Assembly: GCA_946497585.1 (NCBI GenBank)
Contig: CAMMLF010000051.1
Span: 1 to 11,258, forward strand
DNA length: 11,258 nt
Direction of reading: 5' to 3'
Origin: an uncultured Clostridium sp.
Lineage (GTDB): Bacteria; Bacillota; Clostridia; TANB77; CAG-508
Shown in pieces: positions 1 through 6,719 of the stretch. A program made the translations under genes and the position numbers. Below the pieces are notes generated by a model that worked only from the letters and a program-made list of their open reading frames with translations, was not told the DNA's origin and did not search any database. Position 1 is the first letter of the stretch; each line of letters starts with the position of its first letter.

Positions 1-5
1 AAATC

Positions 6-19
6 TTACAAAAATGTCA
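6..19. promoter_or_regulatory. BceR-like operator dyad ahead of the ABC operon
   Basis: The sequence is TTACA-AAAA-TGTCA, an inverted repeat with four central bases. It resembles the TNACA-N4-TGTAA operator that I recall for BceR-type response regulators, with one mismatch in the right arm. A TATAAT hexamer lies 50 bases downstream at 69-74 and has no good -35 hexamer, as expected of an activator-dependent promoter. A weaker copy, TTACA-CTAG-TTTCA, is at 86-99. The function is inferred from the motif and its position. Confidence 0.4.
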
Positions 20-68
20 CTTTAAATTAATGAAAATCGATGGCAAGTAATATAAAAAGAGTTTAAAA

Positions 69-74
69 TATAAT
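69..74 (+). promoter_or_regulatory. Candidate -10 box for the ABC operon
   Basis: TATAAT lies 100 bases before the ATPase start codon. No recognisable TTGACA-like hexamer is present 16-18 bases upstream, so the promoter would need help from a regulator such as one binding the dyad at 6-19. In this AT-rich DNA a perfect TATAAT can occur by chance. Confidence 0.35.
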
Positions 75-82
75 CAACAAGG

Positions 83-146
83 GTGTTACACTAGTTTCAA
101 AACACATATAGCATTTTTTACAAATACTTGTTGAAAATTGTAACAC
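83..146 (+). repeat. Inverted repeat in the leader of the ABC operon
   Basis: GTGTTACA (83-90) is repeated in reverse complement as TGTAACAC (139-146). TTTCAA (95-100) likewise pairs with TTGAAA (131-136), giving a two-part stem around a loop of about 30 bases. TCAACAA (74-80) can alternatively pair with TTGTTGA (128-134). The structure ends 27 bases before the ATPase start. It could be an mRNA leader hairpin or an operator; the sequence does not decide between them. Confidence 0.4.
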
Positions 147-173
147 AAAATTTACGGGAAGGGAGAAAATTTT

Positions 174-941
174 ATGAAAGACGTCTTAGAAGTTAGAAAC
201 GTAGAAAAATACTATGGTAATAAATCAAACTTAACAAAGGCCATAGATAATATTAGTTTTAAAGTACAAGAGGGAGAATTTGTAGGAATAATGGGTGCAT
301 CTGGCTCTGGAAAAACAACATTGTTAAATTGTATTTCTACAATTGATAGAGTTACATCAGGAAATATTATAATCAATGGCACTGATATAACTAAACTAAA
401 AGGAAATAAACTTAATAAATTTAGAAGAGAAGAGCTTGGATTTATATTTCAAGATTTTAATTTGTTAGACACATTAACAGCTTACGAAAATATTGCACTA
501 GCATTAACAATACAAAGAGTTAATCCTAAAGAAATAAAAGAAAGAGTAGAAAATGTTGCGGAAAAACTTGGAATAAAAGAAATTTTAAAGAAATATCCTT
601 ACCAAGTATCAGGAGGACAAAAGCAAAGAATTGCATCAGCTAGAGCAATTATTACTAATCCTAAATTAGTTTTAGCAGATGAGCCAACAGGAGCATTAGA
701 TTCAAAATCTGCTAGACAATTGCTTGATAGTTTTGAAAATTTAAATAAAAATCTAAATACTACTATTCTAATGGTTACACATGATGCTTTTACAGCAAGT
801 TATGCAGATAGAATTTTATTTATTAAAGATGGAAAGATTTTTAATGAATTAATAAAAGGCTCACAAAGTCGTAAAGAGTTCTTTGAAAAAATAATAGAAG
901 TTGTTACACTTCTTGGAGGTGAGCTAAATGATGTCATTTAA
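174..941 (+). CDS. BceA-like ABC transporter ATP-binding protein
   Basis: This is the nucleotide-binding subunit of an FtsX-type ABC transporter of the BceAB (peptide-antibiotic detoxification) class. Visible motifs are Walker A GASGSGKTT (41-49), a Q-loop glutamine near 93, the signature SGGQKQR (146-152), Walker B LVLADE (165-170) followed by the D-loop GALD (173-176), and the H-loop histidine at 203. The length of 255 residues is normal. The start has a strong ribosome site (GAAGGGAG) 8-9 bases upstream. The last 14 bases overlap the permease gene, which implies translational coupling. Membership of the Bce/MacB-LolD superfamily is secure. The Bce assignment rests mainly on the 10-helix partner with a large external domain. 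The substrate cannot be read from sequence; known relatives act on bacitracin, nisin or other lipid II-binding peptides. The cognate two-component genes, if any, would be upstream of the window. Confidence 0.93.
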   Translation: MKDVLEVRNVEKYYGNKSNLTKAIDNISFKVQEGEFVGIMGASGSGKTTLLNCISTIDRVTSGNIIINGTDITKLKGNKLNKFRREELGFIFQDFNLLDTLTAYENIALALTIQRVNPKEIKERVENVAEKLGIKEILKKYPYQVSGGQKQRIASARAIITNPKLVLADEPTGALDSKSARQLLDSFENLNKNLNTTILMVTHDAFTASYADRILFIKDGKIFNELIKGSQSRKEFFEKIIEVVTLLGGELNDVI

Positions 942-3015
942 GTTAGCCTTCAAGAATATGAAGAAAAACATGAAGGACTATGTAATTTATTTTATCACAC
1001 TAGTTCTGGGTGTAGCAATTTTCTACATTTTCAATAGCATGGATGAGCAACAAGCAGCACTAGATTTAAGTATATCTAAACAACAAATAATAGAATTAAT
1101 GATACAAGTTTTAGGCATGGTTTCAGTATTTGTTACACTTGTATTAGGATTTTTAATAGTATATGCAAATAACTTCTTGATTAAGAGAAGGAAAAAAGAA
1201 TTTGGACTATATATGCTACTGGGAATGGGTAGAAGAAATATATCAGTAATTCTTTTGTTAGAAACATTATTAATTGGTATTTTTTCTTTAGCAGTAGGCT
1301 TAATTGTAGGAATATTTGGCTCACAGCTAATGTCCATACTTGTAGCTAAACTATTTGAAGCAGATATGGAAGAGTACAGATTCATTTTTTCACAATCAGC
1401 GATGCTAAAAACAATTATATATTTTGCTGGAATTTATTTAATTGTAATGATTTTAAATTTATTCACAGTTGCAAAATATAAATTAATAGATTTATTAAAT
1501 GCAGGAAAGAAAAACGAAAAGGTTATTTTAAGAAATCCAGTAATTTCTGTAATAATATTTATAATTTCAATAGCAGTTTTAGGATATGCATATTATTTAG
1601 CAATAACAGGAGTTACATCACCTGTACCAGATAAATTTATGACAGCTATTGGACTTGGAGTTGTAGGAACATTTATGTTTTTCTATTCACTTTCAGGGTT
1701 TGCACTAAAACTTGTTCAAGCAAGCAAAAAGATATATTTAAAAGATTTGAACATGTTTGTATTAAGACAAACAAATAGCAAGATAAATACAACAGTATTT
1801 TCAATGAGCATTATATGTTTATTATTGTTCTTTACAATATGTATATTTTCATCAGCAATAAGCTTAAATAATTCATTAAATGCTCAACTTAAGGAAATGA
1901 ACCCAGCAGATATTACAATAACTAAACTATATAACTTACCAGAAACTTATACAAGCTCAAATGGCAGAGATACATTTAACTATACTGATGAGCAAAGAGC
2001 AGATTCGTTAGTTCCAATAATGGAGTCTTTAGAGAAAGTAGGATTTGATAAATCAAACCTTTCAGATTATGTAGAAATATCTGAATATCAAATAGATGAG
2101 ATTACTGTAAAAGATACTTTAGGACCAGTACTTGAAGGAATATCAAGAGATTTTCCAGCTTTAGAATTGGACTATTCAGAGACTGTAATAAAACTTTCAG
2201 ATTATAATAGATTACAAAAATTGTATGGAAGAAGCGAAATAAGTTTAAATGATGATGAATACGCAGTAGTATGTAACTATGATGCAATGAAAAGCTACAG
2301 AGATACATCTTTAAGTATGGGAACGAAACTAACAGTTGAAGGAAAAGAATACAAACCAGCATTTGATGAATGTATAAATACAGTAATTACTATTTCTACA
2401 CAGGCAATGGAAACTGGAACAATAATTCTTCCAGATGAAGCAATAAAAGAAGAATGGAAATACAGTATGCTTTTATCAGGAATATATAATGGTCAAACTG
2501 ATGAAGAGAAACAAGCAATTGAAAATAAGATTATAGAGATTGCAAGTGAAGGAGAAGCGGTAAATAATGTAATATTTGAAAATATGTCAGCATTTACTAA
2601 AATAACTAATTATGAATCAAGTGTAGGAATATCTGCAACAGTTACATTTATTGGACTATATTTAGGAATAACATTCTTAATATCAAGTGCAGCAATATTA
2701 GCACTTAAAGAATTATCTGATAGCTCAGACAATAAAGAACGTTATAAAGTATTAAGAAGAATAGGCGCAGATGAAAAAATGATTAATAAGGCACTATTTA
2801 AGCAAATCGCAATATTCTTCATGATACCATTATTCTTAGCAATAATACATTCAATATTTGGAATGAAGGTTGCTAGCATAATATTATCTGTATTTGGAAA
2901 ACAAGACATATTTGGTTCGATTGTTATGACAGCAATAATTATGGTTGCAATATATGGCGGTTACTTCTTTGCAACATATTATGGTAGTAAGAACATTATA
3001 AAAGAAGATAATTAA
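928..3015 (+). CDS. BceB-like FtsX-family ABC transporter permease
   Basis: This is the membrane subunit paired with the overlapping ATPase. The 695-residue protein has the BceB layout. The N-terminal FtsX-type helix is at about 18-36. Further helices lie near 54-82, 106-130, 162-182, 204-226, 238-258 and 288-312. An external domain of about 255 residues (313-567) follows, and the last three helices are near 569-592, 626-648 and 663-684. Charged cytoplasmic segments RRKKEFGLYMLLG (87-99) and ERYKVLRRIGAD (604-615) precede helices, as coupling segments do in this family. Bacillus subtilis BceB is slightly shorter, from memory about 646 residues. The start is ATG at 928, a few bases after GGAGGTGAG; ATG at 931 is an equal alternative. 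In characterised relatives the external domain recognises the antibiotic and the permease also signals to a BceS-type kinase. No BceS-type kinase is visible here: the only kinase in the window is VanS-like. Confidence 0.92.
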   Translation: MMSFKLAFKNMKKNMKDYVIYFITLVLGVAIFYIFNSMDEQQAALDLSISKQQIIELMIQVLGMVSVFVTLVLGFLIVYANNFLIKRRKKEFGLYMLLGMGRRNISVILLLETLLIGIFSLAVGLIVGIFGSQLMSILVAKLFEADMEEYRFIFSQSAMLKTIIYFAGIYLIVMILNLFTVAKYKLIDLLNAGKKNEKVILRNPVISVIIFIISIAVLGYAYYLAITGVTSPVPDKFMTAIGLGVVGTFMFFYSLSGFALKLVQASKKIYLKDLNMFVLRQTNSKINTTVFSMSIICLLLFFTICIFSSAISLNNSLNAQLKEMNPADITITKLYNLPETYTSSNGRDTFNYTDEQRADSLVPIMESLEKVGFDKSNLSDYVEISEYQIDEITVKDTLGPVLEGISRDFPALELDYSETVIKLSDYNRLQKLYGRSEISLNDDEYAVVCNYDAMKSYRDTSLSMGTKLTVEGKEYKPAFDECINTVITISTQAMETGTIILPDEAIKEEWKYSMLLSGIYNGQTDEEKQAIENKIIEIASEGEAVNNVIFENMSAFTKITNYESSVGISATVTFIGLYLGITFLISSAAILALKELSDSSDNKERYKVLRRIGADEKMINKALFKQIAIFFMIPLFLAIIHSIFGMKVASIILSVFGKQDIFGSIVMTAIIMVAIYGGYFFATYYGSKNIIKEDN

Positions 3016-3040
3016 AATTAAGATTAAATTAAGAAAAAAG

Positions 3041-3054
3041 TCACTTTAATGTCA
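3041..3054. promoter_or_regulatory. Second BceR-like dyad, ahead of the glycosyltransferase gene
   Basis: TCACT-TTAA-TGTCA differs from a TNACA-N4-TGTNA pattern at one base. It lies between the permease and the glycosyltransferase, 45 bases before a TATAAT (3099-3104). Before that hexamer is GAGTTAAAA, similar to GAGTTTAAAA before the TATAAT at 69-74. The parallel spacing at two promoters is the main support. The motif is short and the DNA AT-rich, so this is tentative. Confidence 0.3.
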
Positions 3055-3122
3055 TTTTTATTTGTTATTATATAAATAGCAAATGAGTTAAAACTAAATA
3101 TAATAAGATTTGAAGCATTTAA

Positions 3123-3144
3123 AAAACTTTTATATTAAAGTTTT
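3123..3144 (+). other. Hairpin next to the ribosome site of the glycosyltransferase gene
   Basis: AAAACTTT (3123-3130) and AAAGTTTT (3137-3144) are perfect inverted repeats around a 6-base loop. The AGGAAGG ribosome site follows immediately at 3145-3151. It may protect the mRNA 5' region or tune translation. An 8-bp AT-rich stem can also be chance. Confidence 0.3.
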
Positions 3145-3156
3145 AGGAAGGTAGTA

Positions 3157-3894
3157 ATGAAAAAAGTAATAGGTAAAATATTAATTGTTATATTTGTAGT
3201 ATTACTAAGCTTTGGTCTGATAATAGCGGGTACTGGATATAATATGTACAGCGAAGCAATAAATGAAGTACCGTTGGAGCAAAAAGTAGCACAAATAAAA
3301 GAAAAAGATAATTATACAACATTAGATGAAATGCCAGATATTTATAAAAAAGCGGTAGTTTCAGTTGAAGACCATAGATTTTACACACATGGCGGAATAG
3401 ATATTATAGCAATAGGAAGAGCAATATGGAATGATATAAAGGCTATGAGTTTTGTGGAAGGTGGTAGTACTATAACACAACAACTAGCTAAAAATGTATA
3501 TTTTACACAAGAAAAGGAACTTACAAGAAAAGCAGCAGAAGTATTCATGGCTTTTGAAATAGAAGAACATTATAATAAAGAAGAAATTTTGGAATTATAC
3601 CTAAATACTAGCTATTTTGGAGATGGATATGAAACTGTAAAAGAGGCATCAAGAGGATACTTTGGGAAAGAGCCTATGGAACTTACAGATTATGAAGCAG
3701 TAATGCTTGCAGGGATTCCAAATGCTCCATCAGTATATGCACCAACAGTTAACCTAGATTTAGCAAAACAAAGAACAAAACAGGTAATAGATGCAATGGT
3801 AAAATATGACGCTATATCACAAGATGAGGCAAATAGAATTTTGGATGAGGGAGAGGGATACTCTCTATCAGAAAATATAGAAGAAGTTGCATAA
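3157..3894 (+). CDS. Membrane-anchored monofunctional peptidoglycan glycosyltransferase (GT51)
   Basis: The enzyme would polymerise lipid II into glycan strands on the outer face of the membrane. An N-terminal helix (about 5-27) anchors it and the rest is a GT51 domain. Visible motifs are EDHRFYTHGGID (71-82), GGSTITQQLAKN (102-113), RKAAEVFMA (124-132), KEEILELYLNTSYFG (141-155) and a C-terminal AVMLAGIPNAPSVYAP stretch (181-196). Catalytic glutamates map to E71 and E128; their 57-residue spacing equals E233/E290 of E. coli PBP1b. At 245 residues the protein ends after the transferase domain and has no transpeptidase domain, as in MtgA/SgtB-type enzymes. The AGGAAGG ribosome site supports the start. 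It follows the Bce-like operon in the same direction after a 141-base gap holding a possible promoter, so it may be transcribed separately. Confidence 0.93.
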   Translation: MKKVIGKILIVIFVVLLSFGLIIAGTGYNMYSEAINEVPLEQKVAQIKEKDNYTTLDEMPDIYKKAVVSVEDHRFYTHGGIDIIAIGRAIWNDIKAMSFVEGGSTITQQLAKNVYFTQEKELTRKAAEVFMAFEIEEHYNKEEILELYLNTSYFGDGYETVKEASRGYFGKEPMELTDYEAVMLAGIPNAPSVYAPTVNLDLAKQRTKQVIDAMVKYDAISQDEANRILDEGEGYSLSENIEEVA

Positions 3895-3918
3895 ACTTCA
3901 CTTAATTATTGGTTAAAC

Positions 3919-3952
3919 CTATATCTTTAACTCCCCTTATATAAAGATATAG
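3919..3952 (+). terminator. 3' hairpin after the glycosyltransferase gene
   Basis: CTATATCTTTA (3919-3929) and TAAAGATATAG (3942-3952) form a perfect 11-bp stem with a 12-base loop. It begins 25 bases after the stop codon. A long T-run is lacking (ATTTAATA follows), so it may be a weak terminator or an mRNA-stabilising structure. A smaller stem, TAAAGG/CCTTTA, follows at about 3973-3992. Confidence 0.45.
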
Positions 3953-4016
3953 ATTTAATATAAATTTCAAGCTAAAGGAACAAAAACCTTTAACTAAATA
4001 AACTTTAATATTTCAT

Positions 4017-4053
4017 AAAACTCTAATAGCATATAAACTATTAGAGTTTTTTA
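4017..4053. terminator. Strong intrinsic terminator, probably bidirectional
   Basis: AAAACTCTAATAG (4017-4029) and CTATTAGAGTTTT (4038-4050) form a perfect 13-bp stem with an 8-base loop. A T-run lies to the right and an A-run to the left, so it can stop transcription on both strands. It closes the glycosyltransferase unit on the plus strand and lies 10 bases past the stop codon of the small MerR-like ORF on the minus strand. Confidence 0.8.
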
Positions 4054-4059
4054 TTCTCA

Positions 4060-4179
4060 TTACTTGTACAATACTTCTTTAGTCTTAGTTGTTCCAGCTT
4101 TTAAAGCATTTTCATAATATCTGATTGTATGAACAGATAAATTCATTTTTTTCGCAACTTCGCCTATTGTATATGACAT
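4060..4179 (-). pseudogene. MerR-family HTH remnant or micro-MerR, 39 codons
   Basis: The minus strand encodes a 39-residue protein starting MSYTIGEVAKKMNLSVHTIR and continuing with YYE. This is the characteristic first helix-turn-helix half of a MerR regulator. After residue 23 the similarity ends: the wing, dimerisation helix and effector domain are missing, and the protein ends ENALKAGTTKTKEVLYK. Full MerR proteins are usually well over 100 residues. The gene has a good ribosome site (GGAAGG, 7 bases before ATG), a near-consensus promoter (TTGACT-17-TATAAT) and a strong terminator directly after the stop. The unit therefore appears expressible even though the protein is cut short. Most likely it is a deletion remnant; a functional DNA-binding microprotein is possible. 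The tail might be a fused piece of the original C-terminus, but this is a guess. Confidence 0.65.
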
Positions 4180-4212
4180 ATAATTTCCTTCCTTCTTAAA
4201 ATTTTTTTGATA

Positions 4213-4237
4213 AATATAAAAATGAATTTTTTATATT
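4213..4237 (-). other. AU-only hairpin in the leader of the MerR remnant
   Basis: AATATAAAAA (4213-4222) and TTTTTATATT (4228-4237) are perfect inverted repeats around TGAAT. They would lie in the untranslated leader of the minus-strand transcript, between its predicted start (about 4253) and the ribosome site. An all-AU stem is weak, and no function is evident. Confidence 0.25.
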
Positions 4238-4259
4238 TTTATAACATTCGATTTCTTAA

Positions 4260-4288
4260 ATTATATAAGATACTTAGAGTTGAGTCAA
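4260..4288 (-). promoter_or_regulatory. Promoter of the MerR remnant
   Basis: On the minus strand TTGACT (4288-4283) is separated by exactly 17 bases from TATAAT (4265-4260). This is the best promoter match in the window. Transcription would start near 4253 and give a leader of about 74 bases. The spacer is ordinary, unlike the stretched 19-20 base spacers typical of MerR-activated promoters. Confidence 0.65.
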
Positions 4289-4308
4289 GCTTTAAAAATG
4301 AATATAAA
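4280..4308 (+). promoter_or_regulatory. Divergent promoter for the first CmpB-like gene
   Basis: TTGAGT (4280-4285), a 17-base spacer and TATAAA (4303-4308) form a good plus-strand promoter. Its -35 hexamer overlaps that of the divergent minus-strand promoter within TTGAGTCAA (4280-4288). RNA polymerases would compete for the site, and one bound protein could control both directions. The plus-strand leader would be about 130 bases long. Confidence 0.5.
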
Positions 4309-4445
4309 AGGTATTTTAATCCTATTTTCTGTCAATAATAAAGGTAATTAAAAAAATGAAGGATTTAAAGTGAGGTGGTTTGAAAGAAAGTCTTTAATTA
4401 CTATGTGTGCCTTTAGAGCAAAGCAAGAAAGGAATGGATTTTAAT

Positions 4446-5078
4446 ATGAAAAAATTTGCGAGAGAGTTTTTTAAATTATTTTGGATATTTGTTTTTGGCT
4501 GTATTATGGGATACGTCATGGAGGTTATTTTCAATTTCGTAAGAACTGGAGAATTTGAAACAAGGCAAGGACTAATATATGGGCCATTTGCACCAGTATA
4601 TGGAATTGGTACACTCGTTTTCTATTTGATTTTGCCAAAGTTCAAAAAAATGTGGCAAGTATTCTTAGTAAGTGGAGTGTTGGGAGGAGTAACGGAATAT
4701 TTATGCTCATATTTTCAGGAAAAATTATTTGGAACAATATCATGGGATTATTCTAACCAACTTTTAAATTTTAATGGAAGAACAAGTATTTTATATTGTA
4801 TTGTATGGGGAGCATTAGGTTTTGCTTTTATTAAATTTGTTTATCCATATTTTGATAAAATTTTTGATAAAGTATTATATAAAATAGGAACAAAAGTTAT
4901 AACCGCTTTTGCAGTTGTTTTTATGATATTCAATATTTCTATATCATCTCTTGCTGCTCAAAGAGAATATGAAAGAAGAGAACATATTGAGGCGGGAAGT
5001 AGAATGGATGTGTTTTTAGACGAACATTTTCCAGATGAAATTTTAGATGAAGTTTATAGAAATAGGATAGAAAAATAA
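4446..5078 (+). CDS. CmpB-like (PF06541) integral membrane protein, first copy
   Basis: This looks like a member of the family annotated 'putative ABC transporter type IV / CmpB' (PF06541). The name is historical and no transport activity can be read from it. About four to five hydrophobic segments fall near 9-30, 51-66, 71-90, 114-134 and 148-168. Family-type motifs are the run E26 to G35, RQGLIYGPFAPVYGIG (40-55), ISWDYSNQLLNFNGRTS (98-114) and IVWGALG (119-125). The charged C-terminal tail (170-210) is cytoplasmic-looking. I chose ATG at 4446 because conserved sequence begins just after it. AAAGGA at 4428-4433 is its likely but distant ribosome site. ATG 4434 and GTG 4407 are in-frame alternatives that add 4 or 13 residues. 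A paralogue lies at 6159. Confidence 0.8.
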   Translation: MKKFAREFFKLFWIFVFGCIMGYVMEVIFNFVRTGEFETRQGLIYGPFAPVYGIGTLVFYLILPKFKKMWQVFLVSGVLGGVTEYLCSYFQEKLFGTISWDYSNQLLNFNGRTSILYCIVWGALGFAFIKFVYPYFDKIFDKVLYKIGTKVITAFAVVFMIFNISISSLAAQREYERREHIEAGSRMDVFLDEHFPDEILDEVYRNRIEK

Positions 5079-5184
5079 ATTCTTGAAGTAAGAACAAGCC
5101 AAAGCTAAATGCAATAGTAAAAAATGAATATTAAATAATTATTAGACAAAGATTAAGAAATTCTTAAAATACTTTATTTTTATG

Positions 5185-5203
5185 CTATTATATTGTATAA
5201 TAG
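5185..5203. promoter_or_regulatory. Palindrome on a candidate -10 box before the TVP38-like gene
   Basis: CTATTATA-TTG-TATAATAG is a perfect 8+3+8 inverted repeat whose right arm contains TATAAT (5196-5201). The -35 region 17 bases upstream (TTTATT) is poor. The arrangement suits an operator over a promoter core, or a leader hairpin if transcription starts upstream. The following leader would be about 125 bases and otherwise shows nothing I recognise. Confidence 0.4.
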
Positions 5204-5333
5204 TAAAGACGTTAATTTTTAAATTATACCAATTTTTAATGAAATGATAGAACTGAAAATGCCACGAAATTAATAGTTTTAAGATTCGCGATAAAAAATT
5301 GCAAAAATATAACGAAATAATAAAGAGGAAAAT

Positions 5334-6092
5334 ATGAGTAGAAAGACTAAAGTAAAAATATTTAAATTTATAATGCTTGCAATAGTAATTGCAATAATAA
5401 TTGGAGCAATAGTTTATTTATGGCCACTTTTTAGAAATATTAGTACAACAGAAGGTCAGATGGAATTTAAGCAAAGAATAGAAGATTTGGGCTTCTTAGG
5501 AATGCTTATGCTATTTGGTTTGCAATTTGCACAAATATTTTTAGTCATAATTCCTGGTGAACCTATTGAAGTACTGGCAGGAATGTGTTATGGAACAGTG
5601 GGTGGAACGCTATTTATAACTATTTCAGCGTTTATTATAACCACAATAATCTTTTTCGCTGTTAGAGTGTTAGGAAGAAAGTTCGTATATAGTTTTTGCA
5701 AAGAAGAAAGTGTTAAGAAAATAGAAAACAGCAAGCTATTTCAAAATCCTAAAAAAATAGAATGGATAATGTTAATATTATTTTTAATACCGGGAACACC
5801 AAAAGATTTATTAGTATACATAGCAGGACTTTTACCAATAAAACCATTACGATTTGTTTTAATATCTACATTTGCAAGACTTCCATCAGTAATTTCATCT
5901 ACAATTGCTGGCGAAAATATATTAAGTGGAAATTTACAAATATCTATAATTGCATATGTAGTTACATTTATTGTAGTTGGTATAGCAATTTTTATTGTGA
6001 ATAAGTTAGATAAATCAAAAACAACAGAAGAAGCAATTAATTTTTTCAAAGATGATAAAACAAAAGATGAAGATAAAAAGAAGGTTATATAG
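5334..6092 (+). CDS. TVP38/TMEM64 (SNARE-associated, DedA-superfamily) membrane protein
   Basis: The protein is a polytopic inner-membrane protein of the VTT/SNARE_assoc family. Relatives include DedA proteins, some of which recycle undecaprenyl phosphate or other lipids across the membrane. It has an N-terminal helix (about 11-31), a long amphipathic region, a re-entrant-type segment IIPGEPIEVLAGMCYG (72-87) and a helix near 92-112. The second half carries LIPGTPKDLLVYIAGLLP (151-168), a conserved arginine segment FARLPSVISSTIAGE (180-194) and a last helix near 203-223. The tail is lysine/aspartate-rich. The length of 252 residues is normal for this type. The ribosome site AGAGGAAAAT supports the ATG. 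It sits between the two CmpB-like genes on the same strand. Substrate and role are unknown; a link to envelope lipid handling is inferred. Confidence 0.85.
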   Translation: MSRKTKVKIFKFIMLAIVIAIIIGAIVYLWPLFRNISTTEGQMEFKQRIEDLGFLGMLMLFGLQFAQIFLVIIPGEPIEVLAGMCYGTVGGTLFITISAFIITTIIFFAVRVLGRKFVYSFCKEESVKKIENSKLFQNPKKIEWIMLILFLIPGTPKDLLVYIAGLLPIKPLRFVLISTFARLPSVISSTIAGENILSGNLQISIIAYVVTFIVVGIAIFIVNKLDKSKTTEEAINFFKDDKTKDEDKKKVI

Positions 6093-6158
6093 AGTAAGAA
6101 TAAATTTACATGAGAAAAAATAAATTATAGATGACTTTAATTTGGGGGAAGTTTTTTA

Positions 6159-6719
6159 ATGAATGAACTGACAGTCATAAGGAAGCATGAAAAATTACAA
6201 AACATAATATTATATTTTTCCATATATAGCTTTATTGGTTGGTGCTTAGAAACAATATATGCTTTCTTGGTGCTAGGGCATTTTGTAAATAGAGGATTTT
6301 TAATTGGACCTATTTGCCCAATATATGGATTTGGAGCAGTTTTGCTAATTTTATTATTGAAAAATTGTAAAGGTAAACCCATTAGTGAATTTATTATAGC
6401 AGCTTTTGCATTTACAGTTTTTGAATATATGGTATCATATGCGCTAGAAGCTATATTTGGACTTAGATGGTGGGATTATTCAGAAGATTTCATGAATTTG
6501 CAAGGAAGAGTAAGCTTAGCATATTCAATAATATGGGGTGCACTTGGAATCCTACTAATGGAAGGAATTCATCCTTTTATAACAAAGCTTTTGGATAAAG
6601 CAAAAAGACATATAAAGACAAAATATCAAGATATCATTGTTGTGGTTTTTGTGGTAGTATTAGTAGTAGATGTTATTTTATCTTCAATTAAATATTTGAG
6701 CTTGGAAAAATTGCTATAA
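6159..6719 (+). CDS. CmpB-like (PF06541) integral membrane protein, second copy
   Basis: This is a shorter paralogue (186 residues) of the protein at 4446. The shared pattern is clear: SFIGWCLETIYAFLVLG (24-40), then RGFLIGPICPIYGFG (45-59), then FEYMVSYALEAIFG (88-101), then WWDYSEDFMNLQGRVS (104-119) and IIWGALG (124-130). Hydrophobic segments lie near 16-38, 49-67, 77-99, 119-138 and 158-176. It lacks the long charged C-terminal tail of the first copy. The start has a strong GGGGGAAG ribosome site and lies 66 bases after the TVP38-like gene with no terminator between, so co-transcription is likely. Its last five codons lie inside a long inverted repeat that probably ends the transcript. 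The function is unknown. Confidence 0.82.
   Translation: MNELTVIRKHEKLQNIILYFSIYSFIGWCLETIYAFLVLGHFVNRGFLIGPICPIYGFGAVLLILLLKNCKGKPISEFIIAAFAFTVFEYMVSYALEAIFGLRWWDYSEDFMNLQGRVSLAYSIIWGALGILLMEGIHPFITKLLDKAKRHIKTKYQDIIVVVFVVVLVVDVILSSIKYLSLEKLL

Noticed and set aside
1023..1385. Minus-strand ORF of 120 codons opposite the permease gene
   Set aside because: It is antisense to a well-supported membrane protein gene, has no family-like motif and no convincing ribosome site.
4371..4380. GAGGTGGTT, also at 10627-10635, as a T-box antiterminator motif
   Set aside because: The T-box core needs GGGTGGNACCGCG; the ACCGCG part and the specifier stem are absent. Both sites look like extended Shine-Dalgarno sequences.
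5762..6049. ORFs in other frames over the TVP38-like gene
   Set aside because: Composition is Asn/Ile/Tyr-rich as expected of shifted AT-rich coding sequence; the real frame has family motifs.
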